64,000 nucleotides of DNA from JACZUI01 sp965216725 (GTDB taxonomy: Bacteria; Actinomycetota; Acidimicrobiia; Spongiisociales; ZC4RG35), in assembly GCA_965216725.1 (NCBI GenBank), contig CBDCGI010000022.1, positions 1 through 64,000 of the forward strand, given 5' to 3'. The notes below the pieces were generated by a model, which worked only from the letters and a program-made list of their open reading frames with translations, was not told where the DNA came from and did not search any database. A program made the translations under genes and the position numbers. Shown one piece after another: positions 47,076 through 55,538 of this stretch. Each line of letters opens with the position of its first letter. Position 1 is the first letter of the stretch.

Positions 47076-48209
47076 ATGTTCCGTAAAGCGGGTGTCCTTC
47101 TTTTGGTGGTGGCTGCCTGTGCGGTATCCGGCGAGCCGGCTGCACCTCCAAGCGACCAGGGCCCTCCCATACCCGCTGCTCCGTTCGCGACTGTGCCGGC
47201 GGACATCGATGAGTTGGAAGGCCTTGCATACGAAAAGGTCGCGGATGTCGACTTTCCGGTTCAGGTGGTGACCCGACCTGGCGACGCAATATCGTACGTT
47301 GTCACCAACGGCGGTCAGATTCTCGCGCTGCAGGACGGCGTGGTGGCCGAGGAGCCGGTTCTCGACATCTCCGAGGACGTCAGCAATGCACACGAGCAGG
47401 GGATGTTCTCGATGCTGCTCCCTGAGGACGTTGAGGTCGCCTACCTCTCATTCACGGCGAACAACGGCGATTCGGTTGTCGCTGAATTCAGGTTTGCCAG
47501 CCCGACCGAGCTCGATCCGGATAGCTGGCGAGAGTTGTTTCGTCTCGGCCAGCCGGCGACGAACCACAACGGCGGCATGCTTCAGATGCTCGACGGGCTG
47601 ATCTACTTGTCGTTGGGGGACGGGGGAGGGGCAGGGGACCAGTTTCGCAACGCCCAGAACACCGAGACTCTTCACGGAGGAATCATCACCATTTCCCCCG
47701 CCGCTGAGCACCCTCCTCGCTCGTTTGCCCATGGGCTCAGAAACCCGTGGCGGTTCTGGTTCGACGAGGGACTGATGTATGTGACCGACGTGGGTCAGGA
47801 CACGTATGAAGAGTTGAACGTGACTCTGATCGAGGAAGGGCACAATTTCGGCTGGCCCATTACCGAGGGTCGTCACTGCTACCGGCCTGCCGAGGACTGC
47901 GACGCCACCGGGACGGTCTTCCCCGATCTGGAGCTGGTGCATGGAGATGGAGGCTCTTGTTCTATCACCGGTGGGGTGGTGTACAGGGGCACCGCCATCC
48001 CCGAGCTCGACGGCTTCTACCTGTACTCCGACTTCTGCGGTGGATTCCTGAGGGGTCTCAGGTATCTGGGAGACGGCGAGATCGAGACGGCGGATTGGAC
48101 CAGCCAGGTCGGCAAGGCCGGACAGGTGACCGGTTTCGGGCTAGACGGGGAGGGGGAAGTGTTTGTGGCCACCACCGAGGCTTTGTTCAAGATCGTCCCT
48201 GTTCGCTGA
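47076..48209 (+). CDS. PQQ-type glucose/sorbosone dehydrogenase-like lipoprotein
   Basis: 377 residues. The N-terminus MFRKAGVLLLVVAACAVSGE is a lipoprotein signal with lipobox VAAC, so Cys15 should be lipidated and the protein anchored outside the cell. The body is a six-bladed beta-propeller of the soluble-GDH/Yliβ-like family: LGDGGGAGDQFRNAQN with the Ca/PQQ-side residues, RSFAHGLRNPWRFWFD, DVGQDTYEELNV and GHNFGWPITEGRHCY. It may oxidise sugars using PQQ, but many relatives bind no PQQ; no pqq synthesis gene is in the window. Probably co-transcribed with the HIT gene or separated from it by the HIT promoter. Confidence 0.85.
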   Translation: MFRKAGVLLLVVAACAVSGEPAAPPSDQGPPIPAAPFATVPADIDELEGLAYEKVADVDFPVQVVTRPGDAISYVVTNGGQILALQDGVVAEEPVLDISEDVSNAHEQGMFSMLLPEDVEVAYLSFTANNGDSVVAEFRFASPTELDPDSWRELFRLGQPATNHNGGMLQMLDGLIYLSLGDGGGAGDQFRNAQNTETLHGGIITISPAAEHPPRSFAHGLRNPWRFWFDEGLMYVTDVGQDTYEELNVTLIEEGHNFGWPITEGRHCYRPAEDCDATGTVFPDLELVHGDGGSCSITGGVVYRGTAIPELDGFYLYSDFCGGFLRGLRYLGDGEIETADWTSQVGKAGQVTGFGLDGEGEVFVATTEALFKIVPVR

Positions 48210-48214
48210 GTCCC

Positions 48215-48220
48215 TATCCT
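48215..48220 (+). promoter_or_regulatory. Putative -10 box of the HIT gene
   Basis: TATCCT ends 7 nt before ATG 48228; no Shine-Dalgarno. Leaderless start likely. Confidence 0.45.
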
Positions 48221-48227
48221 GGGTCGT

Positions 48228-48650
48228 ATGCCGACCATTTTCACCAAGATCATCGAAGAGGAGATTCCGGGCACTTTTGTCTGGAAGGACCCGGAATGTG
48301 TCGCCTTCATGTCGATCAACCCGCTTCGCCCGGGCCACACCTTGGTTGTCTCCAGAATGGAGGTCGACCATTGGATCGACGCTCCGGATGGCCTGCGGGA
48401 ATACCTGTTTGGAGTGGCTCACACCATCGCCCTCGCCATACAGGAAGCGTTCAACCCTCTCCGAGTTGGGCTCATGATCGCCGGGCTCGAGGTGCCGCAT
48501 CTTCACATACATATCGTCCCCATCAACGACGTGCACGACCTGGACTTCGCCAACGCGGCCAATTCGGTCGAGCGAGATGAGCTGGAGGCGGCTGCCTCGG
48601 CGATCCGTGACAAGCTCCGAGCTGCCGGGGCCTCAGGCGTCTCCGACTAG
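48228..48650 (+). CDS. HIT-family nucleotide hydrolase
   Basis: 140 residues of the histidine-triad superfamily. PTIFTKIIEEEIPGTFVWKD at the N-terminus, FMSINPLRPGHTLVVSR, and the triad LEVPHLHIHIVPIND. The His-x-His-x-His catalytic motif is intact. Such proteins hydrolyse AMP-linked conjugates such as AMP-lysine, AMP-NH2 or Ap4A; the exact substrate is open. The EamA transporter gene starts directly after its stop. Confidence 0.92.
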   Translation: MPTIFTKIIEEEIPGTFVWKDPECVAFMSINPLRPGHTLVVSRMEVDHWIDAPDGLREYLFGVAHTIALAIQEAFNPLRVGLMIAGLEVPHLHIHIVPINDVHDLDFANAANSVERDELEAAASAIRDKLRAAGASGVSD

Positions 48651-49481
48651 GTGGAGATCCTCCTCGGAGGCCTCTCCTCTCTCCTCTATGGCGTAGCCGA
48701 CTTTCTCGGCGGCGAGGGGGCGAAGAGAGCACCGGCATCGTCGATAGTCCTCTGGTCGAGCGTTGTGGGTTTCCCGCTGATCGTCACCACGGCCTTTGTC
48801 GTCGGTGGTGAGGCGACCATTGCTGACTACGCCTTGGGCGTAGCGGCTGGTGGCCTTGGAGCTGTGGGGTTGGTAATGCTCTTCACGGGATTGGCTAGAG
48901 GGCGGGCAGCGGTGGTAGCTCCCGTTGCGGCCGCTCTTTCGGCGCTGATTCCGGTTGCCGCAGGGGTACTCCAAGGTGAGCGCCCGTCAGGCCTGGCTTG
49001 GGTCGGCGTGGCGGTGGGCATTCCGGCGATAGTGCTGTCCTCGTGGGTCGAGGAGGACGACGGAAACGCTCGTGGGGGCCTGTGGCACGGTGTCTCAGCG
49101 GGTATCGGTTTTGGTGGTTTCTTCGTGGTGATCAGCTTCACCGCTTCGGAATCGGAGCTGCTTCCACTGGTGACCGCGAGGGCGGCGACCATGCTGGTCG
49201 TGTTGGCACTCGCCGGCTTCGGTATCTGGCGGCTTGTTGGTTGGGGTTCGACTCCAACGACACTCGTCGTGGCCAACGGCGTCTTCGACGCCACGGCAAA
49301 CGTCACGTTGTTGCTGGCCCTGAGGGCTGGTTCCTTGGCTCTGGCCGCCGTCGCCGCCTCTTTCTATCCGGCAGTGACCGTCCTGTTGGCGAAGCTGGTG
49401 AATTCAGAGCACCTTCATGTCAGGCAGGCCTTTGGCTTGGCATTGACCTTGGTGGCTTTGGGATTGATAGCGGCCGGCTGA
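48651..49481 (+). CDS. EamA/DMT-family transporter
   Basis: 276 residues with ten predicted helices in two EamA repeats: first half FLGGEGAKRAPASSIVLWSS through AAVVAPVAAALSALIPVAAG, second half LWHGVSAGIGFGGFFVVISF to AAVAASFYPAVTVLLAKLVN. DMT carriers export metabolites or amino acids. GTG 48651 immediately follows the HIT stop, so it is in that operon. A hairpin begins at the stop codon and should end the transcript. Confidence 0.85.
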   Translation: MEILLGGLSSLLYGVADFLGGEGAKRAPASSIVLWSSVVGFPLIVTTAFVVGGEATIADYALGVAAGGLGAVGLVMLFTGLARGRAAVVAPVAAALSALIPVAAGVLQGERPSGLAWVGVAVGIPAIVLSSWVEEDDGNARGGLWHGVSAGIGFGGFFVVISFTASESELLPLVTARAATMLVVLALAGFGIWRLVGWGSTPTTLVVANGVFDATANVTLLLALRAGSLALAAVAASFYPAVTVLLAKLVNSEHLHVRQAFGLALTLVALGLIAAG

Positions 49482-49514
49482 TGGGGGAAGGGAGCCAAAC
49501 TCCCTTTCCCCCAT
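49481..49514. terminator. Hairpin between the EamA and YdhR-like genes
   Basis: Arms ATGGGGGAAGGGAG (49481-49494) and its near-complement (49500-49514, one bulged T) around a 5-nt loop CCAAA. A strong GC stem between convergent genes, without a U-tract. It begins 2 bp after or on the EamA stop, and fits a two-way terminator. Confidence 0.6.
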
Positions 49515-49529
49515 GAAGTTGAAAGGCGG

Positions 49530-49850
49530 TCAGCCTTTGACCCCGGTCAAGGCGCGCGCTGGGCTCCCGGTCATCGCCGACAGTTCGTCTAGGACGTCGA
49601 AATGGGCAATCTCGAAGTCGGTGAAGGCAGGGTTGGAGGTGAGCCCGGCGACCATCTTCGAGGCCAGGTATACCTCGGCGTGTCTGCGGGCGGAGAAGAT
49701 GTGAAACCCGCCCAGGGTCTCGCCATCTGCGATCCACGTCTTCGAGATCAATCCTTCGACCCCTCTCAGGGCGCTCGCGTAGTCGGAGAAGGGACCCGCC
49801 AAGTTCTCCCTGGTGACTGTGCTCCGAAATGTGATCAACACCGCGTGCAT
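49530..49850 (-). CDS. YdhR/ABM-like small monooxygenase-fold protein
   Basis: 106 residues: MHAVLITFRSTVTRENLAGP, GVEGLISKTWIADGETLGGF, HIFSARRHAEVYLASKMVAG and DFEIAHFDVLDELS match the dimeric alpha/beta YdhR and antibiotic-biosynthesis-monooxygenase fold. YdhR-type proteins may oxidise aromatic substrates without a cofactor. AAAGGAG lies 4 nt before ATG. It is 75 bp downstream of the SARP regulator on the same strand and may be the last gene of the mgs-SARP operon. Confidence 0.75.
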   Translation of the reverse strand: MHAVLITFRSTVTRENLAGPFSDYASALRGVEGLISKTWIADGETLGGFHIFSARRHAEVYLASKMVAGLTSNPAFTDFEIAHFDVLDELSAMTGSPARALTGVKG

Positions 49851-49925
49851 GTTGCTCCTTTCTTGCGGTCGTTCACTGAGATACCGCCTCCGGATTGCAA
49901 AGCGGTTGCGGCTGTGTTGCGGTCG

Positions 49926-52900
49926 TCAGATCACGGCCGATGACGCGGACTGGAGCTTCGACTCGCACCATGCGAGAGCTGAGCCCAAAGTCTCCACTAA
50001 ACCTGGAAGGGGCTCTGAGCACGTAGAGACCTGCCAATCCGAGTTGGAGATCCTCTCGGCGATCAAGGCGGCGATTGTGTCGAGGTCGCTGCTGACTGTG
50101 GGGCCTAAGAGATCACTTTTGCCTTCAAGGGTGGTCTCAGCCGCGGTAGAGAACCGGACCGCAGCCTCTAGGTCGTGGAGCACGGCAGCAATCTCTGCCA
50201 CCCGCCACAGGGTGACGGCGCTCGCAATATCGGCTTCAAGCTTGATAGCTGACTTCAAGGCCTCGGCAGTGAGTCGGATGGATTCGTTGATCGCGCCCCT
50301 CTTCAGTGAAAGGGTCGCCAATCCTCGGTTGAGCGTTATGGAGCAGGCATCGTCGCCGATTCGGGTCAGGATCTCCAGAGCTTCTTTCATGTGACGGGTC
50401 GCGTTCTCCTCGTCATCGAGACGCAAGGCAACCAGCCCCAGGTTTCTGGTTGCGTGTGCATACCAGATCAGGTCCCCAACCTCGGTTGCCAGCTGCCGCG
50501 CCTCTAGCGCCGCGTCGTCAGCCCGACCAAGGTCGCCCATGGCCATCTGCCAACCGCTAATGAAGTACTTACTGAAGGCGGCGTTCCATCTGTCGCCGAG
50601 CTCCATGAACCTGTCGTAGCTCTCCTCGAGGTAGCCGATCGCAGCTGCCTCGGAGCTTTCACCCAGATATCTGAGAATGAACGCGCTGAGCCACAGATCA
50701 TCGGCGTTGGCTTCCAGCAGCCGACCCAGCCGTTGGTAAGCCTCTTGGTCACCGCTCGTTAGTCCACCTACGGCGCGAAGCACGTGCGCCATCGGAGCCG
50801 CATCGTCAGCCGCAGCGTCCAAGGTCACGGTGGCCTCTTCGAGCAGCTGGTCGACAGCTCCGAAATTCACCCGTATCACCTCGGTGATTGCCTCGCCAGT
50901 GACTGCGTGGGCGCGAGCCAACGGGCTGCCCCCGATGTCAAGTGAACGCTGAAGCCACCGCCACGCCTCCCGCCAGTGAGCTCGAACCATCCAGAAATAG
51001 CCCATCGCTGCAACGAGTTCCAAAGCTCCTTCGGGTTCACCATGGTCAATCGACCAGCGAAGGGCGGCTCTGATGTTGTCATGGTCTTCCTCAAGCTCAG
51101 ACCACGCGTCCACCTGATTGGGTCCTCGCAACTCGGGATCGAGCCGGCGAGCTTGCCCAAGGTACCAATCCCTGTGGAGGCGACCGACTTCGGGCGCATT
51201 GCCGGCGAATACAAGTTGCTCGAAAGCAAACTCACGAATGATCTCGAGCAGGCGGAATCGGTGATTTCCAACCTGCTCCACCAAACACTTCTCGACCAGC
51301 CCTTCTACTAGATCGTTGGTCTCGCCACCCCTCCCGGTGATCTCCGCGGCTGCTGTCGCCGACCAGGATCCGATGAAGACTCCCAGTCTCCGAAACACTT
51401 CCTTCTCTTTGTCAGTCAACAGTTCGTAGGACCATTCCACGGTGGCACGGAGGGTCTTGTGGCGTGGTGGCGCAGCCCGATGCCCTTTCGCCAAGAGCTC
51501 CAAGCGATTGTCGATTCCGCCGACGAGATCTACGATGCTCATCGTCCTCAGCCGCCCTGCTGCCAGTTCGATGGCGAGGGGCATCCCGTCGAGCTTTGTG
51601 CAGATGGTCGCGGCGAGGGGAGCGGTGGCTATGTCGAGCTCGAATGCATGATCATGGCTGCGGACCCTCTCGACGAGAAGGTTCACCGACTCCGAGGCCG
51701 CAACTTCCTTGAGGGCGGCGCCTTCGTTGGGTAGTCCAAGAGCCGGCACATGGAACACGCCCTCGCCCGCGATTCCGAGCGCCTCTCGACTTGTGGCGAT
51801 CACTGTCAGCTCCGGACAGCCCCGCAAGAGCACGTTGACCAGTGAGGCCACTGCCGATATCAGGTGCTCGCAGTTGTCGAGCACAAGCAGCAGCTGCTCG
51901 TGGCGTAACACATCAGAGAGGAGCTGTATCGGGTCTGTTGCGTGACTTCCCGGATCACCAAAGGCGAGAAGTATCTGCTCTGCGAGTGCATCCTCATCTC
52001 TAACCGGCGCAAGCTCCACCCAACAGGCGCCGTCCCTGTACCCGGGGGCAGCCCGGCGGGAAGCCTCAGCAGCTATCCGAGTCTTGCCTGCACCTCCGAC
52101 GCCGGTCAATGTGACACATCGGAACCGGTTCAGCAGATTCTCGATCTCGGCTATCTCAGGTCCACGGCCGACGAAGCTGTCGACGGATGCGGGGATGTTG
52201 TGTCGAGGGCGGTCGTGCTCATTCTGCAGCTGGAGGGCGGGGTCTTGGAGGAGAATCCGCTCTTCGAGACTTCGGGTTTCCTCTGTGGGCTCGATCCCGA
52301 GCTCATCTCCAAGGCGGTTGCTCATGCGGCGATAAGCCGCAAGCGAGTCGGCCTGACGCCCTGACCGGTACAACGCCAGCATCAGTTGTCGCCACAGATC
52401 TTCATGATGAGGATTCGCATCCACCAACACTTCAAGCTCGGACACGAGCCTCTGATGTTGTCCCAGTTCCATCCGGATTCGTACTTCAGCAACGATCGTC
52501 TCGAGCTTGCGTGCTTCGAGTCGAGTTCGTTCGGTCATGGCGAAGGCGTGTCTTTCCAGTCCAGACAAGACGGACCCTCTCCATTGAGACAGGGCCTTCT
52601 CGAACTCGTTTAGGGCACTTTCCCGGTCATTGCGGGCTCGATGAGCAAGCCCGCGCTCGAGGTGGGTCTCGAACCTCGTCGAATCGATCGTGGCCGTGGG
52701 GGTGACAAGCACATATCCCGGTCCATCGGTCTGAATCTGAGCGATGGACAGCCGCTTCCGCAGTCTCGAGACATGGCTCCGCACCGTGTTGATCGCACTG
52801 GGCGGCGGAGCGTCTCCCCACAGCTCGTCGATGATCCGGTGCACAGGCACGAGACGATTCGCGTGGACGACCAGCAAGGCCAGAAGGGCCTGTTCCTTGG

Positions 52901-52967
52901 GCCCTCCCAGCTTCAGAGCGCCTTCGTCTCCGAGTACCTCGAGCGGTCCGAGGATCCGGAAATCCAT
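49926..52967 (-). CDS. AfsR/SARP-type transcriptional regulator (BTAD-NB-ARC-TPR)
   Basis: 1013 residues. Order: OmpR/PhoB-type winged helix (residues 1-95, PPSAINTVRSHVSRLRKRL), bacterial transcriptional activation domain with TPR-like helices (about 97-245), NB-ARC/STAND ATPase with P-loop TGVGGAGKT (288-296), Walker B LLLVLDNCEHL and the GxP motif DGMPLAIELAAGRL, and C-terminal TPR helices to the end. STAND proteins switch on when a ligand or partner lets them oligomerise with ATP; SARPs usually activate secondary-metabolite operons. It starts 29 bp after mgs in the same direction, so it may control mannosylglycerate synthesis or be controlled with it. Confidence 0.92.
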   Translation of the reverse strand: MDFRILGPLEVLGDEGALKLGGPKEQALLALLVVHANRLVPVHRIIDELWGDAPPPSAINTVRSHVSRLRKRLSIAQIQTDGPGYVLVTPTATIDSTRFETHLERGLAHRARNDRESALNEFEKALSQWRGSVLSGLERHAFAMTERTRLEARKLETIVAEVRIRMELGQHQRLVSELEVLVDANPHHEDLWRQLMLALYRSGRQADSLAAYRRMSNRLGDELGIEPTEETRSLEERILLQDPALQLQNEHDRPRHNIPASVDSFVGRGPEIAEIENLLNRFRCVTLTGVGGAGKTRIAAEASRRAAPGYRDGACWVELAPVRDEDALAEQILLAFGDPGSHATDPIQLLSDVLRHEQLLLVLDNCEHLISAVASLVNVLLRGCPELTVIATSREALGIAGEGVFHVPALGLPNEGAALKEVAASESVNLLVERVRSHDHAFELDIATAPLAATICTKLDGMPLAIELAAGRLRTMSIVDLVGGIDNRLELLAKGHRAAPPRHKTLRATVEWSYELLTDKEKEVFRRLGVFIGSWSATAAAEITGRGGETNDLVEGLVEKCLVEQVGNHRFRLLEIIREFAFEQLVFAGNAPEVGRLHRDWYLGQARRLDPELRGPNQVDAWSELEEDHDNIRAALRWSIDHGEPEGALELVAAMGYFWMVRAHWREAWRWLQRSLDIGGSPLARAHAVTGEAITEVIRVNFGAVDQLLEEATVTLDAAADDAAPMAHVLRAVGGLTSGDQEAYQRLGRLLEANADDLWLSAFILRYLGESSEAAAIGYLEESYDRFMELGDRWNAAFSKYFISGWQMAMGDLGRADDAALEARQLATEVGDLIWYAHATRNLGLVALRLDDEENATRHMKEALEILTRIGDDACSITLNRGLATLSLKRGAINESIRLTAEALKSAIKLEADIASAVTLWRVAEIAAVLHDLEAAVRFSTAAETTLEGKSDLLGPTVSSDLDTIAALIAERISNSDWQVSTCSEPLPGLVETLGSALAWCESKLQSASSAVI

Positions 52968-52996
52968 CCCAACAGAGTACGCCTTCGCTTCGGCGC

Positions 52997-54112
52997 TCAG
53001 CCGGCCGGCTGGGCGGCCAGCTCGTAGCCGGCAATCGATTCTTCGAGATAGGTCATGGCTCGGTCGTAGCCCTGCGGAACCACGTCACGGCTGTACGACA
53101 GAGTCCTCGAGACCCAGAGCCTGAAGGCGAGAGACCGCCACGCCGGCTCTGCGAGGTCGAACTCAGATATCAGATGGGAGATGGTGACTCCCCACGCGTC
53201 TGCATCTGAGGCCGCCTCGTCCAGCGGTATTGGCAGCTCGGCAGCTAGTTGCTGCTCACTCGGCGAGGGCGGGCTCCGCCGGATGAGCTCTTCGGTGGCA
53301 GCGACGTCGTAACCCACCATCCGCTTGAGGTCGTCGGGAACCGGGGAATCGGGGTCGACCTCGTGGACTGTCGCTGGTGGAGGGGGACGAGTCTCCAATG
53401 AGCAAATCGCGTCTAGGCACTCAACCGCCATGTCTCGCAGCTCATCCAGAGACCCGTACAGAGCGTGTCGCTTTCCGTCGGCCACCTGGTGCTCGAACAA
53501 TCCGAGTCCCAGGGAGGCGGTCTCGTAGGTGATGAGGGTGTCGATTCCCCAGTCGGAGCGGGCGGCCACGGCCGGCGACCCGGCCAACGCGGTGAGGGCA
53601 GGGCCGGTCACCATGAACTCGCCCCCCAAAGGTTGGCCCAGCCTGGGGAGGAGCGTCCCGGGGAACAATGTGGCGAGCCCAGGTCGGGTGATGAACCAGG
53701 TGATCATGGCGTCGGTAGCTGCCCTTGGGAAGCGGTGTCTGACCACCGCGTACCCGCGATCGCCGGCACGTTCTGCGCCTTCGATCCACTGCGCGCTGAA
53801 GTTAGTGATGTCGGCGTCGTAGAAGTGGACCCTCTGCCTGTCCTGGCTGGCGGCCTTTTGGAGCGCCGTGTTCATGGCGTCTCCTTTGCCCGGCCGGAGC
53901 TTGCCGATTCGCTCTTGGGAAAAAAGTGTCACCGGCTTCGAATAGGTGTTTGCGAGAGAGGAAGCTGATTCGAGCAGCCTGGCGGTGATGACAAGTTCGG
54001 ACCCGGCTACGCCCCAGACCTCATCTACACTCTCGTGGCGAAGCGCATGATCGATGTTGCGCGCGATGAGTTGCTCGGACTCGTCCTTGAACGGGAACAC
54101 GACAAGGCTCAT
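52997..54112 (-). CDS. mgs: Mannosylglycerate synthase (GT78)
   Basis: 371 residues. It makes 2-O-alpha-mannosylglycerate in one step from GDP-mannose and D-glycerate. Very close to Rhodothermus marinus MGS in order and motif: SLVVFPFKDE at the start, QERIGKLRPGKGDAMNTAL, the metal-binding FYDADITNF (D99, D101), FPRAATDAMITWFITR, PLGGEFMV, ARSDWGIDTLITYETAS, GKRHALYGSLDELRDMAVEC and MVGYDVAATEEL. All sugar-nucleotide and glycerate residues I can compare are kept. Mannosylglycerate is a compatible solute of salt- or heat-exposed organisms. The gene is upstream of the SARP regulator in one apparent operon, and divergent from the HNH gene. No separate MpgS/MpgP pair is present. Confidence 0.9.
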   Translation of the reverse strand: MSLVVFPFKDESEQLIARNIDHALRHESVDEVWGVAGSELVITARLLESASSLANTYSKPVTLFSQERIGKLRPGKGDAMNTALQKAASQDRQRVHFYDADITNFSAQWIEGAERAGDRGYAVVRHRFPRAATDAMITWFITRPGLATLFPGTLLPRLGQPLGGEFMVTGPALTALAGSPAVAARSDWGIDTLITYETASLGLGLFEHQVADGKRHALYGSLDELRDMAVECLDAICSLETRPPPPATVHEVDPDSPVPDDLKRMVGYDVAATEELIRRSPPSPSEQQLAAELPIPLDEAASDADAWGVTISHLISEFDLAEPAWRSLAFRLWVSRTLSYSRDVVPQGYDRAMTYLEESIAGYELAAQPAG

Positions 54113-54210
54113 GAGCCTGAGAGCGCACTGAGGGCCGGGAAAATTCCTACTTCGGCAGTTTCGGTGGCTCGCGATTCGAGGCTCACGGCAAATCTGTCAC
54201 ACCCGGTCGG

Positions 54211-54216
54211 TACGTT
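54211..54216 (+). promoter_or_regulatory. Putative -10 box of the DUF222-HNH gene
   Basis: TACGTT ends 6 nt before ATG 54223; no Shine-Dalgarno, so a leaderless transcript is likely. Confidence 0.4.
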
Positions 54217-54222
54217 GCTGTC

Positions 54223-55404
54223 ATGGGAAAGGGAGAGACAAGTCAGGCGTTGATGCCGATCATTGTTCCCCGTCTCGAGGACCCGGCTTCGGCCTCGGCC
54301 GACGAGAGGGATGAGCATCTGATGCTGTTGGAGGCGGTCCGCCACGCGCTGGAAGTCGAGTGGACTGAGACGTTGGCCGCATCCGAGCAGGCTGGCGACC
54401 ATGACCTCCACGGCTATCCGTCTTCGGTTGCGTATTTGAAGCACAGGATGAGGATGGCCGGGGGACGGGCCAATCGTTATGTCAAGAATGCGCGGGCAGC
54501 CCTCGATCACCAAGCCACTTTTTCCTCTTGGAAGCATCGGATGGTGTCGTTGGATCAGGTTGAGATGTTGTTTCGAGCCGCGGAGAGAGTCCCTGATGAG
54601 TACCCCAATGCGGAGCCATTCCTCCTCGAGATAGTCGGCGACACCCCGGACGAGACTCGAAGAGTCATTGATTACTGGACTACTTCGCTCGAACGGCCCG
54701 GCGTTGGCCTCGATCTGGAGACCCAACCGATCCGACGTCGACTCGACTTCTCGAGACGCGCCAACGGCATGGTCGAAGGCGAGTTCGCCCTCACGTCAAC
54801 CGCCGGCGAGATGTTCGTGGCGGTCATGGACGCGATGATGCCGCCCCCGGCCGTCGACGACGGCCGCACTGCCACTCAGCGCCGCCACGACGGGTTTGAG
54901 GACATGGTCAACGGATTTCTCGCCGGAGGTGATGCTCCGGAAGGCGGCGGAGAGAGGCCTCATGTCAATGTGATGGTGGATGTCGACGGCCTTCAGGGCA
55001 TCCCAGGTGGAATTCATGAGACTGAAGATGGTCATGTTCTCGGCCTGGAGACGATACGGGTTTGGGCTTGCGACTCATCCGTCAACCGAATCGTTTGGTC
55101 AGGGCAGTCGGAGATCCTCGACGTCGGTCGGAGAACTCGGGTCATTCCGGCGGCCACTCGGCGCGCTGTGGTCGCCCGGGATCGATCGTGTACGTGGCTG
55201 GGTTGCACTCGTAGCGCCCGCTGGGCCGATGTCCACCACCTGAAATCGTGGTCTGACGGCGGCAGCACCGACCTAGACAACCTATGCCTTCTCTGTCGTT
55301 ATCACCACACGCTCATCCACCTTCACGAGTGGGATCCGAGTGACGTTTTAGAGACCCATTTTCGAAAACCGGCGGCCGCAGGAGCAACGGGTCGAAGTAC
55401 TTAG
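54223..55404 (+). CDS. DUF222 (13E12-repeat type) HNH endonuclease-domain protein
   Basis: 393 residues. The N-terminal helical DUF222 region (residues 20-250; LKHRMRMAGGRANRYVKNAR) is followed by a C-terminal HNH nuclease: RDRSCTWLGCTRSARWADVHHL, DLDNLCLLC and YHHTLIH supply the metal and catalytic His-Asn-His and the Cys zinc-binding pairs. Actinobacterial genomes hold many copies of this family, often mobile or repeated; function is not settled. It is upstream of the HerA operon on the same strand, 123 bp away; a link to that operon is possible but not shown. Confidence 0.85.
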   Translation: MGKGETSQALMPIIVPRLEDPASASADERDEHLMLLEAVRHALEVEWTETLAASEQAGDHDLHGYPSSVAYLKHRMRMAGGRANRYVKNARAALDHQATFSSWKHRMVSLDQVEMLFRAAERVPDEYPNAEPFLLEIVGDTPDETRRVIDYWTTSLERPGVGLDLETQPIRRRLDFSRRANGMVEGEFALTSTAGEMFVAVMDAMMPPPAVDDGRTATQRRHDGFEDMVNGFLAGGDAPEGGGERPHVNVMVDVDGLQGIPGGIHETEDGHVLGLETIRVWACDSSVNRIVWSGQSEILDVGRRTRVIPAATRRAVVARDRSCTWLGCTRSARWADVHHLKSWSDGGSTDLDNLCLLCRYHHTLIHLHEWDPSDVLETHFRKPAAAGATGRST

Positions 55405-55478
55405 GGGTGGTTATTCCCCACCGCCCCGGACACCATCATGACAAAAGGATGAGCCGAAGAAGGACGAAGGAGGAAATG

Positions 55479-55538
55479 ATGTCGCGCGCTGCTCCAGAGC
55501 GGCTTGCGCGCTGTCTACGCTCGAACTGTGTCCGATAA
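55479..55538 (+). CDS. 19-residue leader ORF overlapping the HerA-like gene
   Basis: AAGGAGG (55467-55473) lies 5 nt before ATG 55479, the best Shine-Dalgarno in this region. The frame encodes MSRAAPERLARCLRSNCVR and stops at 55538, 10 bp inside the HerA-like gene. The HerA start GTG 55528 has no SD of its own, so its translation may depend on ribosomes ending the leader. The peptide is Arg-rich with two Cys; its sequence may matter less than the coupling. Existence is inferred from SD and geometry. Confidence 0.5.
   Translation: MSRAAPERLARCLRSNCVR

Noticed and set aside
55404..55422. Hairpin GGTGG/CCACC after the HNH gene as a terminator
   Set aside because: Only a 5-bp stem without a U-tract.
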